Under the pieces are notes generated by a model. That model was not told the DNA's origin. It saw only the letters and a program-made list of their open reading frames with translations, and searched no databases. From Polyangiaceae bacterium (GTDB taxonomy: Bacteria; Myxococcota_A; Polyangia; Polyangiales; Polyangiaceae), in contig JAHBVY010000001.1 of assembly GCA_019637265.1 (NCBI GenBank), forward strand, positions 1-64,000: a stretch of DNA of 64,000 nt, given 5' to 3'. Below are positions 43,822 to 52,200 of the stretch, piece after piece. Both the position numbers and the translations under genes were made by a program. How positions within the stretch are numbered: position 1 is the first letter of the stretch; every line of letters starts with the position of its first letter.

Positions 43822-44531
43822 GGGCGCGGCGCGGCTTCACGCTGCTCGAGCTGCTGGTGGCGGTCACCATCCTCGCGTTGGTGAGCTTGCTCATCTACGG
43901 CGCGTTCTCCGGGCTCCGCTCGACGCGCGACGGGGTGGGTCAGGTGAGCGGGCGTTATCACGAGGGGCGGAGCGCCATGCAGCGCATCGCGCGGGAGCTT
44001 CAGGGCTCCTTCCTGTCTTTCAATCGCCCCATCGATGCCTCCTTGATGGTGCGCCAGACGGCGTTCATCGGTCACCGCGGCTCACCCGCGGATCGGGTGG
44101 ATTTCACCTCCTTCGCCCACCGGCGCCTCGATCGCGACTCCCATGAGTCCGATCAGTGTGAGCTCTCTTACTTCGGCTCGCCCGATCCCAAGCAGCGTGG
44201 GGTGACGGACTTGGTGCGCCGCGTGTCCCCCTACATCGACCTCGAGCCGGATCGCGGCGGGCGGGTGCAGGTGCTGGCGACGGACATCGATCTGTTCCAG
44301 CTCGAGTACCTGGACCCTTACACCGGCCGCTGGCAGGAGCAGTGGGACACCACCCAGGCGCTCGGTCAGAAAGACAGACTACCGCTTCAGGTGCGGGTCA
44401 CCCTGGTGCTCAACGGGGGGCGCCGCGCGGCGCGCGGGCGCGCGAAGGGCGCGATCACCTTCGACACCAAGGTGAAGATCCCGATCCAGACCCCGATGGA
44501 CTTCGCGGGGGTGGGGGCGCTGGTCCAGTGA
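43818..44531 (+). CDS. gspJ: Type II secretion minor pseudopilin GspJ
   Basis: 237 residues. A normal six-residue leader MRARRG is followed by |FTLLELLVAVTILALVSLLIYG, Glu at +5. The GTG start has GGGAGG directly upstream and overlaps the gspI stop. Conserved GspJ-like segments are SAMQRIARELQGSFLSFNRP and LEYLDPYTGRWQEQWDT, followed by LPLQVRVTLVLNGGRR. GspJ belongs to the tip complex with GspI and GspK. The stop codon overlaps the gspK start (GTGA). Confidence 0.93.
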   Translation: MRARRGFTLLELLVAVTILALVSLLIYGAFSGLRSTRDGVGQVSGRYHEGRSAMQRIARELQGSFLSFNRPIDASLMVRQTAFIGHRGSPADRVDFTSFAHRRLDRDSHESDQCELSYFGSPDPKQRGVTDLVRRVSPYIDLEPDRGGRVQVLATDIDLFQLEYLDPYTGRWQEQWDTTQALGQKDRLPLQVRVTLVLNGGRRAARGRAKGAITFDTKVKIPIQTPMDFAGVGALVQ

Positions 44532-45982
44532 GCGTGCCCAAGGCCATCCGTTACCGCCTGCGGAGGCGGCGCTCGCGTGAGCGCGGCGTGGCGCTGATCA
44601 TGGTGCTCGGCGCGCTGACGGTGCTCACCGTGATGCTCACGGAGTTCCAGACGGAGTCCGCCGCGGATCTCTCGAGCGCGCTCTCCTATCGGGACTCGGT
44701 GCGCGCCGAGTACGCGGCGGTCAGCGCGCTGAACTTATCGCGGCTCTTGCTCGCCTCGGAGCCCACCATCCGCCAGGCAGCGGCGCCCATCTTCCTCTTG
44801 ATGGGGGGGCGCTCGTTTCAGATCCCGGTGTGGGAGTTCGCGGACCGCATCCTCGGCGCCTTCAACGACGGGGAGGGCCGCGAGCGCTTCGAGAGCCTCG
44901 CGAGCGTGCGGCTCGAGGAGGGTGAGAACCTCGGGATGGAGGGCGCCGGCTTCGAGGTGAAGATCGTCGACGAGGACTCGAAGATCAACATCAACCTCCC
45001 GGCCAAGGGCGACGCCTTCAGCCAGGTGCGCACCGGCAGCGCCATCGCCACCCTGATCAGCGGCTTGCAGTACGATCCGCTGTTCGAGGGCCGCGACGGT
45101 GATGGTCAGTTCACCGACCGTCAGACGCTGTGCGCCGCGATCGTCGACTGGACGGATCCAGACACCCAGCAGGCGGTGTGCTCCATCGGCTCGGAGACGG
45201 CGCAGTCCGCCGCCCCGGAGGACTCCTTCTACCAACAGATTGGTCAGGCTTACTTGCGAAAGAACGCCGCCTTCGACAGCCTGGAGGAGCTGCGGATGGT
45301 GCGCGGGATGAGCGACGACGTGTGGGCGAACTTCGTGGAGCCGGAGCCCGGCGATCACACCCAGCGCACGCTCACCGTGTGGGGCCGCGGCGGCTTGAAC
45401 GTGAACACCGCCAACGCGCAGGCGCTGTGGACCATCATCTGCCAGTACGCGGTGGAGACCACGCCCATGTGCATCGTGCCGGAGGAGGCGATCAAGTTCA
45501 TCTCCATCGTCAGCATGCTCAAGTCCTTCACCAGCGGGGTGCCGCTGTTCAACTCGCCCAAGGCCTTCCTCAGCGCGATGGCGGGGCAGGGCATGTTCGG
45601 CACCGTGCTCTCGGCCATGGCGATCGAGCCAGTGCAGTTCAAGTCGGCGGCCGAGGCGGAGAAGGCGATCACCACCGAGAGCAAGGTGTTCAGCGTGGTG
45701 GTCACGGGTCACGTGCGCTCCGGCAAGCGCGAGACGAACGTGAGGATCCACGCCGTGGTGGACATGGACGGCGCGCCGCCGCCCGCCGAAGGGATCTTGA
45801 ACGCGCTCGGTCAGGCGGGTGGGCAGAACGCCGCTGGGAACCCGACTCAGGGCGCACCCGGGCTCGGCAGCGGCACCGTGGTGGGCACGCAGCCGCTGCC
45901 CGATGGCGCCACGGAGGGCGCTTTATCAGGTTATTTCGCGCCCGATCCGGCGGGGCGCATCCTTTACTACCGGGTCGAGTAG
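44528..45982 (+). CDS. gspK: Type II secretion minor pseudopilin GspK
   Basis: 484 residues from the GTG overlapping the gspJ stop. The leader SVPKAIRYRLRRRRSRERG precedes |VALIMVLGALTVLTVML, which lacks the +5 Glu found in the other pseudopilins; that absence is characteristic of GspK. The large globular domain follows, with FEVKIVDEDSKININLPAKGD, DWTDPDTQQAV and the SAM-like ELRMVRGMSDDVW / GGLNVNTANAQAL blocks. Thus the tip complex I-J-K is complete. It is followed by a 69-base gap before gspL. Confidence 0.93.
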   Translation: MSVPKAIRYRLRRRRSRERGVALIMVLGALTVLTVMLTEFQTESAADLSSALSYRDSVRAEYAAVSALNLSRLLLASEPTIRQAAAPIFLLMGGRSFQIPVWEFADRILGAFNDGEGRERFESLASVRLEEGENLGMEGAGFEVKIVDEDSKININLPAKGDAFSQVRTGSAIATLISGLQYDPLFEGRDGDGQFTDRQTLCAAIVDWTDPDTQQAVCSIGSETAQSAAPEDSFYQQIGQAYLRKNAAFDSLEELRMVRGMSDDVWANFVEPEPGDHTQRTLTVWGRGGLNVNTANAQALWTIICQYAVETTPMCIVPEEAIKFISIVSMLKSFTSGVPLFNSPKAFLSAMAGQGMFGTVLSAMAIEPVQFKSAAEAEKAITTESKVFSVVVTGHVRSGKRETNVRIHAVVDMDGAPPPAEGILNALGQAGGQNAAGNPTQGAPGLGSGTVVGTQPLPDGATEGALSGYFAPDPAGRILYYRVE

Positions 45983-46051
45983 TTCATGCTTAGCTACGCC
46001 CCGCTGCCATAGCGCTGGGCAAGCGGAGGGCTTACCCCTCGCACGAGGACG

Positions 46052-47521
46052 ATGGCCAGAATCATAGGGATCGACATCCGAGACACGCACGTGCGCGCCG
46101 CGCTGCTGCGCACGCGTTTCCGTGTGGTCGAGCTGGAGCGGCTCTCGGAGGTGCAGGTCACGAGCGGCGTGGAGGCGGCGCTCGCGGAGGCGCTGAAGCC
46201 GATGCTCCACCTGGGTGAGCACCTGGCGGTGGCGATCGATGGTCAGCGCGCCTTCGTGCACACCCTCAAGATCCCGAGCACGGCGCTGCGTCAGCTGGGG
46301 GACGTGCTCCCCTTCGAGCTGGAGGCGGAGATCCCCATCGACATCGACGAGGTGGTCTACGACTACCGGCTGCCGAAGGGCAGGGCGTCGGGGCCGGTGA
46401 TGGACGTGCTCACCGCGGCGGCGCGTGAGGCGGACGTGCGCGCGGCGATCCAGCTGGTGAAGGGGGTCACGCGTCGCGAGCCGGAGCGGGTGAGCCTCGG
46501 CGCGCTGCCGCTCGCCAACCTCGGGTCGTTGGCGCCGGCGGCGCTCACGACGCGGCCGGTGGCGCTGATCGACTTCGGCGGCGCTCACACCGACTTCGTG
46601 GTGGTGGACCAGGGCCAGGTGGTGTTCGCGCGCACGCTCTCGCAGGGCGTGGGGGTGCTGCCCGCTGGGGCGGAGTCGCTCGCTGCGGAGCTGAGGCAGA
46701 GCCTCACGGCGTGGCTCGCCAAGGGCGGGCAGGGGGTGGAGGTGGTGTACCTCACCGGGAGCCTCGCGCGCGGCGCCGCGGAGTATTTGGCCTACCACCT
46801 GTCGACCCCGGTGGAGGTGCTGCCGCCCCTCGACTTGAAGCTGGCCGATACCGCGCAGGGGGCGGACGTCCCGCGCTTCGCGCGCGCGATCGGCATCGCG
46901 CTCGGGCTGCGCAGCGGCGCTCAAGATCTGAACCTGCGCCAGGGTGGCGGCGGCTTCCAGTCGAGCTTCGGCGCGCTCAGGGAGCGCGCGCCGGTGCTCT
47001 CGGGGCTCGTGGCGTCGATCTTCGTGTTCTTCTTGTTCTCGAGCTGGGCCGAGCTCCGCGCGCTCGATCGCGATCACGAGGCGCTCGAAGCGGCGCTCAG
47101 CAAGCTGAGCCTCCACGTGCTCGGTGAAGAGACGACCGATCCAGAGCGGGTGTCCGAGCTGCTCGACAAAGGGCCAGGTAAGCAGGACAGCGATCCGATG
47201 CCGCGCTTCGACGCGTTCGACGTGATCGTGGAGATCTCGAAGGCGGTGCCGCACACGGTGACCCACGACATCGAGGACTTCGACGTCCAGCGCAGCAAGG
47301 TGAAGATGAACGGCGTGGTGGGCTCCACGGACGAGGCCCAGAACATCGCCACGAAGCTGAAGGAGCACAGCTGCCTCCACGACGTGAAGGTCTCCAAGTT
47401 CACCCAGGTGGTGAACAGTGAGCGCCAGAAATACGTGCTCGAGTTCGACGCCCTGTGCCCGGAGGATGGCGGCGGCAAGAAGGCGGTCGCCAAGGCCGAT
47501 CCATCGGGGGGTGGTAAGTGA
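46052..47521 (+). CDS. gspL: Type II secretion protein GspL (PilM/PilN-like)
   Basis: 489 residues. The cytoplasmic part (1-~300) is actin-like and PilM-related: IIGIDIRDTHVRAALL, VLPFELEAEIPIDIDEVVYDYR and PVALIDFGGAHTDFVVVDQGQ. A transmembrane helix (LVASIFVFFLFSSWAEL) near 330 leads to a PilN-like periplasmic domain ending in VVNSERQKYVLEFDALC. In this fused form the protein recruits GspE. ATG start with GAGGACG just upstream. The gspM GTG overlaps its stop. Confidence 0.92.
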   Translation: MARIIGIDIRDTHVRAALLRTRFRVVELERLSEVQVTSGVEAALAEALKPMLHLGEHLAVAIDGQRAFVHTLKIPSTALRQLGDVLPFELEAEIPIDIDEVVYDYRLPKGRASGPVMDVLTAAAREADVRAAIQLVKGVTRREPERVSLGALPLANLGSLAPAALTTRPVALIDFGGAHTDFVVVDQGQVVFARTLSQGVGVLPAGAESLAAELRQSLTAWLAKGGQGVEVVYLTGSLARGAAEYLAYHLSTPVEVLPPLDLKLADTAQGADVPRFARAIGIALGLRSGAQDLNLRQGGGGFQSSFGALRERAPVLSGLVASIFVFFLFSSWAELRALDRDHEALEAALSKLSLHVLGEETTDPERVSELLDKGPGKQDSDPMPRFDAFDVIVEISKAVPHTVTHDIEDFDVQRSKVKMNGVVGSTDEAQNIATKLKEHSCLHDVKVSKFTQVVNSERQKYVLEFDALCPEDGGGKKAVAKADPSGGGK

Positions 47522-48084
47522 GCCTGGCGGAGCGCTTCGAGCGCCTGGAACCGCGGGAGCGCCAGCTCGCCCTGGTGCTGCTCGCCGTGTTCGTGCTGCT
47601 GTTCGTGGTCGGGATCCCGGTGCTGGTCCAGAGCTCGGTGTCGAGCGCGCGCGAGGAGAATGAGAACTTGCGCTACGCGCTGAGCTCCATCCGTGAGGGC
47701 CAAGCGAAGTACGCCGCGCGCTCCATGGGGCAGCAGGCGGTGGTGGAGCGCTACGCCAAGACCACCCCCGCGCTGGCCGGCTTCTTGGACAACCTCGCGC
47801 GCCAGAACAAAATCGAGATCGCCGAGAGCCAAGATCAGGCGACGGTTCCACACGGGAAAGTCTACGAGGAGCGCTCCACCCGCATCACCCTGCGCAAGGT
47901 GGGGATGCTGGCGCTCTCGAAGTTCATGGAGGCCATCGAGGTCTCGGGTTACCCCGTGAAGATCAGCCGCCTCAACATCAGGCGGAGCGGCTCACAGCCC
48001 GATCAGTACGACGTGTCGATGACGGTGTCGGCCTTCGACCGTAAAGACCCGAAGGCCACGCCCGCCAAGGGGGACGACGGATGA
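47518..48084 (+). CDS. gspM: Type II secretion protein GspM
   Basis: 188 residues with one transmembrane helix (LALVLLAVFVLLFVVGIPVLV, ~18-38) after a short cytoplasmic head LAERFERLEPRERQ, then a coiled segment and a ferredoxin-like periplasmic domain (KFMEAIEVSGYPVKISRLNIRR split by turns). GspM stabilises GspL at the inner membrane. The GTG overlaps the gspL stop, and its own stop overlaps the gspN ATG (ATGA). Confidence 0.9.
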   Translation: MSLAERFERLEPRERQLALVLLAVFVLLFVVGIPVLVQSSVSSAREENENLRYALSSIREGQAKYAARSMGQQAVVERYAKTTPALAGFLDNLARQNKIEIAESQDQATVPHGKVYEERSTRITLRKVGMLALSKFMEAIEVSGYPVKISRLNIRRSGSQPDQYDVSMTVSAFDRKDPKATPAKGDDG

Positions 48085-49091
48085 GGCGCGTGCTCCGCTA
48101 CCTGGGCTTCGCGGCGTTTTACAGCGTGGCCCTGACCGCTGGCCTCTACCTCACGCTCCCCACGGAGCGCGCCAAGGTGGCGCTGGAGACGGAGTTCAAC
48201 GCGCGTCAGGACGGTGAGAACCCGCTCACCATGAAGATCGGCGAGCTCGACACCTACTGGCTCAGCGGGCTCGAGCTGAAGGACGTGGAGCTGACGGGTC
48301 AGCCAACCGTGGACGCCGACGGCAAGGTGGGTAAGGCGGAGCGCTACCTGATCGACGCCGCGCGGGTGCGCGCCTCGATCTTGAGCGCGGTGACGGGGGG
48401 GCTCTCGGTGGGCTTCGACGCGGAGGCCTTCAGCGGCACGCTGGACGGCACTTATAAGGCGGAGGGGGAGTCGAAGGACATCCGCATCAGCCTCCAGGAC
48501 TTGGCGGCGGGGGAGCTGCCGATGCTCCAGCGCACCACTGGGATCCCGATGCAGGGCACCTTGTCCGGTGAGGTGGAGCTGACCTTGCCCACGGGTAAGC
48601 TGTCCGAATCGGAGGGCAGCGTGGAGCTCACCGTCTCGGGGCTGCGGGTGGCCGACGGCAAGACGAAGATCCGCGACACCCTCGCCCTGCCCGAGATCAA
48701 CGCGGGCACGCTGCGGCTGCGCGCCGAGATAAAAGCAGGCTCACTGACGATTCAGGAGCTGAAGTGCGACGGGAAGGACATCACCGTCATCGTGGAGGGC
48801 AAGGTGCGCCTGCGCGACCCGGTGGAGAGCTCCCTCGCCGAGATGACGCTGCGCTACCAGTTCAAGGACGCCTACCGCAGCAAGAACGAGATGACCGAGG
48901 CGCTGCTCGGCAAGGAGGGCGGCCCCCCGGGCGTGTTGGATTTGGATCCGTCCGTCCGGCGCGCGAAGCAGCCCGATGGCTTCTACGCGTGGCGCTTGAG
49001 CGGCCCGCTCTCGAAGCTCAAGTTCGACCCACTGTCTGGTGCGGCGGGCCGCGCTCCGGCGCGCCAAGGGCTCCGCAATCGCTTGCGCTGA
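48081..49091 (+). CDS. gspN: Type II secretion protein GspN
   Basis: 336 residues. An N-terminal hydrophobic helix (YLGFAAFYSVALTAGLYLTLP) is followed by a beta-rich periplasmic domain: MKIGELDTYWLSGLELKDVEL, LSGEVELTLPTGKLSESEGSVELTVSGL and TLRLRAEIKAGSLTIQEL in separate strands. The pattern fits the long GspN form found in delta-proteobacterial operons, which is optional in other bacteria. Last gene of the operon, coupled to gspM by ATGA. A stem-loop begins at its stop codon. Confidence 0.85.
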   Translation: MRRVLRYLGFAAFYSVALTAGLYLTLPTERAKVALETEFNARQDGENPLTMKIGELDTYWLSGLELKDVELTGQPTVDADGKVGKAERYLIDAARVRASILSAVTGGLSVGFDAEAFSGTLDGTYKAEGESKDIRISLQDLAAGELPMLQRTTGIPMQGTLSGEVELTLPTGKLSESEGSVELTVSGLRVADGKTKIRDTLALPEINAGTLRLRAEIKAGSLTIQELKCDGKDITVIVEGKVRLRDPVESSLAEMTLRYQFKDAYRSKNEMTEALLGKEGGPPGVLDLDPSVRRAKQPDGFYAWRLSGPLSKLKFDPLSGAAGRAPARQGLRNRLR

Positions 49092-49107
49092 GTCAGCTGC
49101 GCTGACT
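49091..49107 (+). terminator. Stem-loop at the end of the gsp operon
   Basis: AGTCAGC-TGC-GCTGACT, a perfect 7-bp stem beginning on the last base of the gspN stop. It lacks a following T-run, so it may be a processing or weak termination signal rather than a classical terminator. Confidence 0.35.
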
Positions 49108-49132
49108 GTGGTGCCGGGCGGGGGCTGACAGC

Positions 49133-49162
49133 GGGACCAACCCCCCAAAAAACCAACGCGAG
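49133..49162 (+). repeat. Dispersed CCAACCCCC/A6 motif, copy 5
   Basis: GGGACCAACCCCCC followed by AAAAAACCAACGCGAG. The A6CC(C)AACGCGAG part is shared with the copy at 4684-4710. On the minus strand the T6 tract lies downstream of the kinase-like gene. Confidence 0.65.
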
Positions 49163-49184
49163 GTGGGTACGGGCCTCGGGCGAC

Positions 49185-49206
49185 CCCCTCAGGCTAAGGT
49201 GAGGGG
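49185..49206 (-). terminator. Stem-loop after the kinase-like/TPR gene
   Basis: CCCCTCA (49185-49191) pairs with TGAGGGG (49200-49206) around an 8-base loop, immediately after the minus-strand stop codon. A T6 tract on that strand occurs about 35 bases further on, within the dispersed motif copy. Confidence 0.4.
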
Positions 49207-49207
49207 C

Positions 49208-52200
49208 TCAGGAGTCCACGCCGATCTCTAGGCGCTGGCGCAGCTCGAAGAACGGCTCGCTGACCGCGTACAGCACCAGCTCCTTCAGGCGCTCTTGAGT
49301 GGGCACCGCGCTCGAGGCTTCGTCAGAGGCCTTGATGATCTCGGCGGTGGTCTCGAGGTCGTGGCACACGATGAGCCCCGCGCGATCCGCCGTCAGATCC
49401 ACGCCGGCCACCCAGCGCTTGAGGTCGAGCGCGCCGCCGCCCTCGAGCAGCTTCGAGACCACCCGCGCCAGCTCGTCGCGCGTCTGCGCCGTGAGGTGCC
49501 GCTCGAGCGCCTCTGTCGCCTCGCGCACCGGGCCCTCCAGCGAGGCCGCGACGGGGAACTGGGGCGCGATGATCTTGATCGCGGCGAACAGCCACGACTT
49601 GAGCCCCGTGCCCGAGGGGATCAGGTGGCGCAGGTACATTCCCGGGCGGAAATACGTGAGGTGCCGCGCGGCGATGAACGCGGCGGCCTGCGGCGGGATC
49701 TCCGCGGCCAGCGCCGCGGTGCCGAGCACGATGGAGGGCGCGTGGGCGTGGAGGAACGAGAGGCCGCCCGGGTCGTTCGGGTTGCGGAAGGTGGGCGGCG
49801 CCGCCATCCCCAGCACGCCGGCCGCGTAGTGGAGCGTCTGGCTCATGGGGTAGGGGTCCGTCGCGAGATCCACCTGATACGACTGATCGTAGCCGAGGTC
49901 GGCGAAGCTCTGACCGCGGGCCAAGATCACCGCCGGCTCGATCAGCGCGAACACGCGGGTGAGGAGCGGATCCGTGTAGCTGTGCTGCACGCGCGCGTCC
50001 CAGTCTTGCTCGTTCATCGCGTCTTGCGCGTGAGCGGGCGTCTCCGAGCGCATGCGCCGGTAGAAGCGCTCCTCGTCGGGCTCCGCCAGGTTCATCACGC
50101 TCAGCGCCTGGCACAGGCACCAAGCGGCGTCCGCGCGCTTCACCTCGGTGTAGAGGCGGCGGAGCAGCTTGTAGGAGTCCGGCCGGTAGGGGTTCTGACG
50201 TAAAATAGCGAGCTGCGCGGTGACCGCCTTGCCCAGGTACTTGTGCGGGTCCGACGCGTAGAGGTTGGCGAGCCGCTCGCTGCGCTCCTTGTTGTCCGGG
50301 TCGAGGGTGTGCGCGGCCTCGAGGGCGTCGATGGCCTTGTCCGTCAGCCCCAGCTCGGTCTCGTAGAGCTGAGCCAGCTCGGTGAAGGTCTCGAGCAGGG
50401 TGGCCGTGTCCTTCTTCTCCGAGGCGCGCCGCAGCCGCCGCTCGAGCAGGCGCTCCACCGCCTCGTGATCGCCGCGCTGGCGCTGGAGCTCGATCAGCTC
50501 CGCGAGCGCCTTGGTCATCTCGGGGTCGAGCTCGAGCACCCGCTCGTAGTAGCCGATGGCCTGCTCCACCTCGCCCAGCTGACGCCCGGAGACGATGGCC
50601 GCGGAGTGGAGGTACTTGGCCTTCTGCCGTGAGTCGTCGACGAACTCCGCGAGCCGGAGCACCACCTCCACCAGCTTGCCCCAGTCTTTCTCCTCGCTGT
50701 AGAGCTGCATCAGCTTGGTGAGCAGCCGGCGGTCATCGGGGCGATCTTCCAGGGCGGCGACGTAGCTCTTCGCCGCCTGGGTGCGGTCGTTCAGCTTCTC
50801 CGAGGCGATGTCACCCATTTCCATGAGCAAACGCACGCGCTCGTCGCCCTCCACCGCCTCCAGGTGCTGCGACTTGATCTGGAGCGCCGCGGCGTAGTCG
50901 CCCTCCGTGAGGTGGATCTCCGCGAGCGAGGTCATGGGGATGAGCTCGGAGGGGTTCAAGTCGAGCGCCTGCTCGAGGGCTTCCTTCGCCGCCGCGAGCT
51001 CGCCGCTCTTCCGCAGCGACTCGCCGTAGCGGTAGAGCGCCGCCGCGCGCTCTGGCTTCGAGAGCTCGCTCGAGAAGCGCTTCAAGAGGTCGTCGTGCAG
51101 CTCGCTCGCGCGCTTGGCGGAGCCGTGCTCGAAGGTGACGCGCGCGACGCGGGTGAGCGCCTCGCGATCGTCAGGGGCGATGCGCAAGAGCGTATCCATG
51201 GGGATCAGCGCCTTCTCGGTGGAGCCGCTCTGGCTCAGCGCGTCCACGTAGTTCACGAGGATGCGCGTCGCCTCGGCCTTGTCCATCGAGTCGGCGTTGT
51301 TCGCCAGCTGCTCGTAGTGCGCCGCCGCCTCCACGTAGCGCGCGGCCTCGAAGGCGAGATCGCCGAGCACCATCAGCGCGGTGGGGTTGGTGGGGTCCAG
51401 CGTCAGCGCGCGCTTGGCGGCGTCCTCCGCCTTGGCGTCGTCCTTCAGGCGGTCGCGCGCGAGCTTCGCCATCTCGGCGGCGAGGCGCGCCTTGGCGCGG
51501 GTGCCCTCCGTCTGCTCGAGCTCGCGCTGGAGCAGCTGGAGCGCCGCGGCCGTGTCGCCGCGCGCGGCGTAGGCCTCACGCAGCGCCGCGGAGGCGGACG
51601 CGTCCTTCGGGTTCGCATCGAGCGCGAGCTTGTAGCGCTCGATGGCTTGGTCGCGATCGCCGCGCGCCTCGAGCAGCTTGGCCGCGCGGATGTACTGCTC
51701 GGCCTTCGCCTCCGGGCTCGCCGCCTTCTGCGCGAGCGCGTCGATGGCGCTGAGCGCCGCGTCGGCGTCGCCGCTCGACTCCCGCAGCCGCGCGAGCGCC
51801 TCGAGCGCGCCGGCGTGCTCCGGATCGGCCTCGAGCACGCGCTCATAGGCGGTGGTGGCGCGCTCTGGGCTGCCGATCTGCTCGCTCAGCACGCGCCCCA
51901 GGGCGAGGCCGAGCTCGATGCGCCGCGGCGCGTCCGTCACCAGCTTGAGGTGCCGATCGTAGAGCTCCGCCAAATCTTCCCAGCGATCGAGCGCGCGGTA
52001 GTGACGTGACAGCGCGGTGAGGGCGCCCTCGTGGGCGGGGTCGATGCTGAGGATCTGCTCCCAGGCGTCCGCCGCCTTCGCGTGGTCGAGGAACTCCTCG
52101 TCATGGATGCCCGCGACACGCTCCCACAGAGTGATCTTCTGGCGCGGGGTGGCGGCGAGCTGGATCTGGCGCGCGAGGTTCTCGAGCAGCTCGTGGAAGC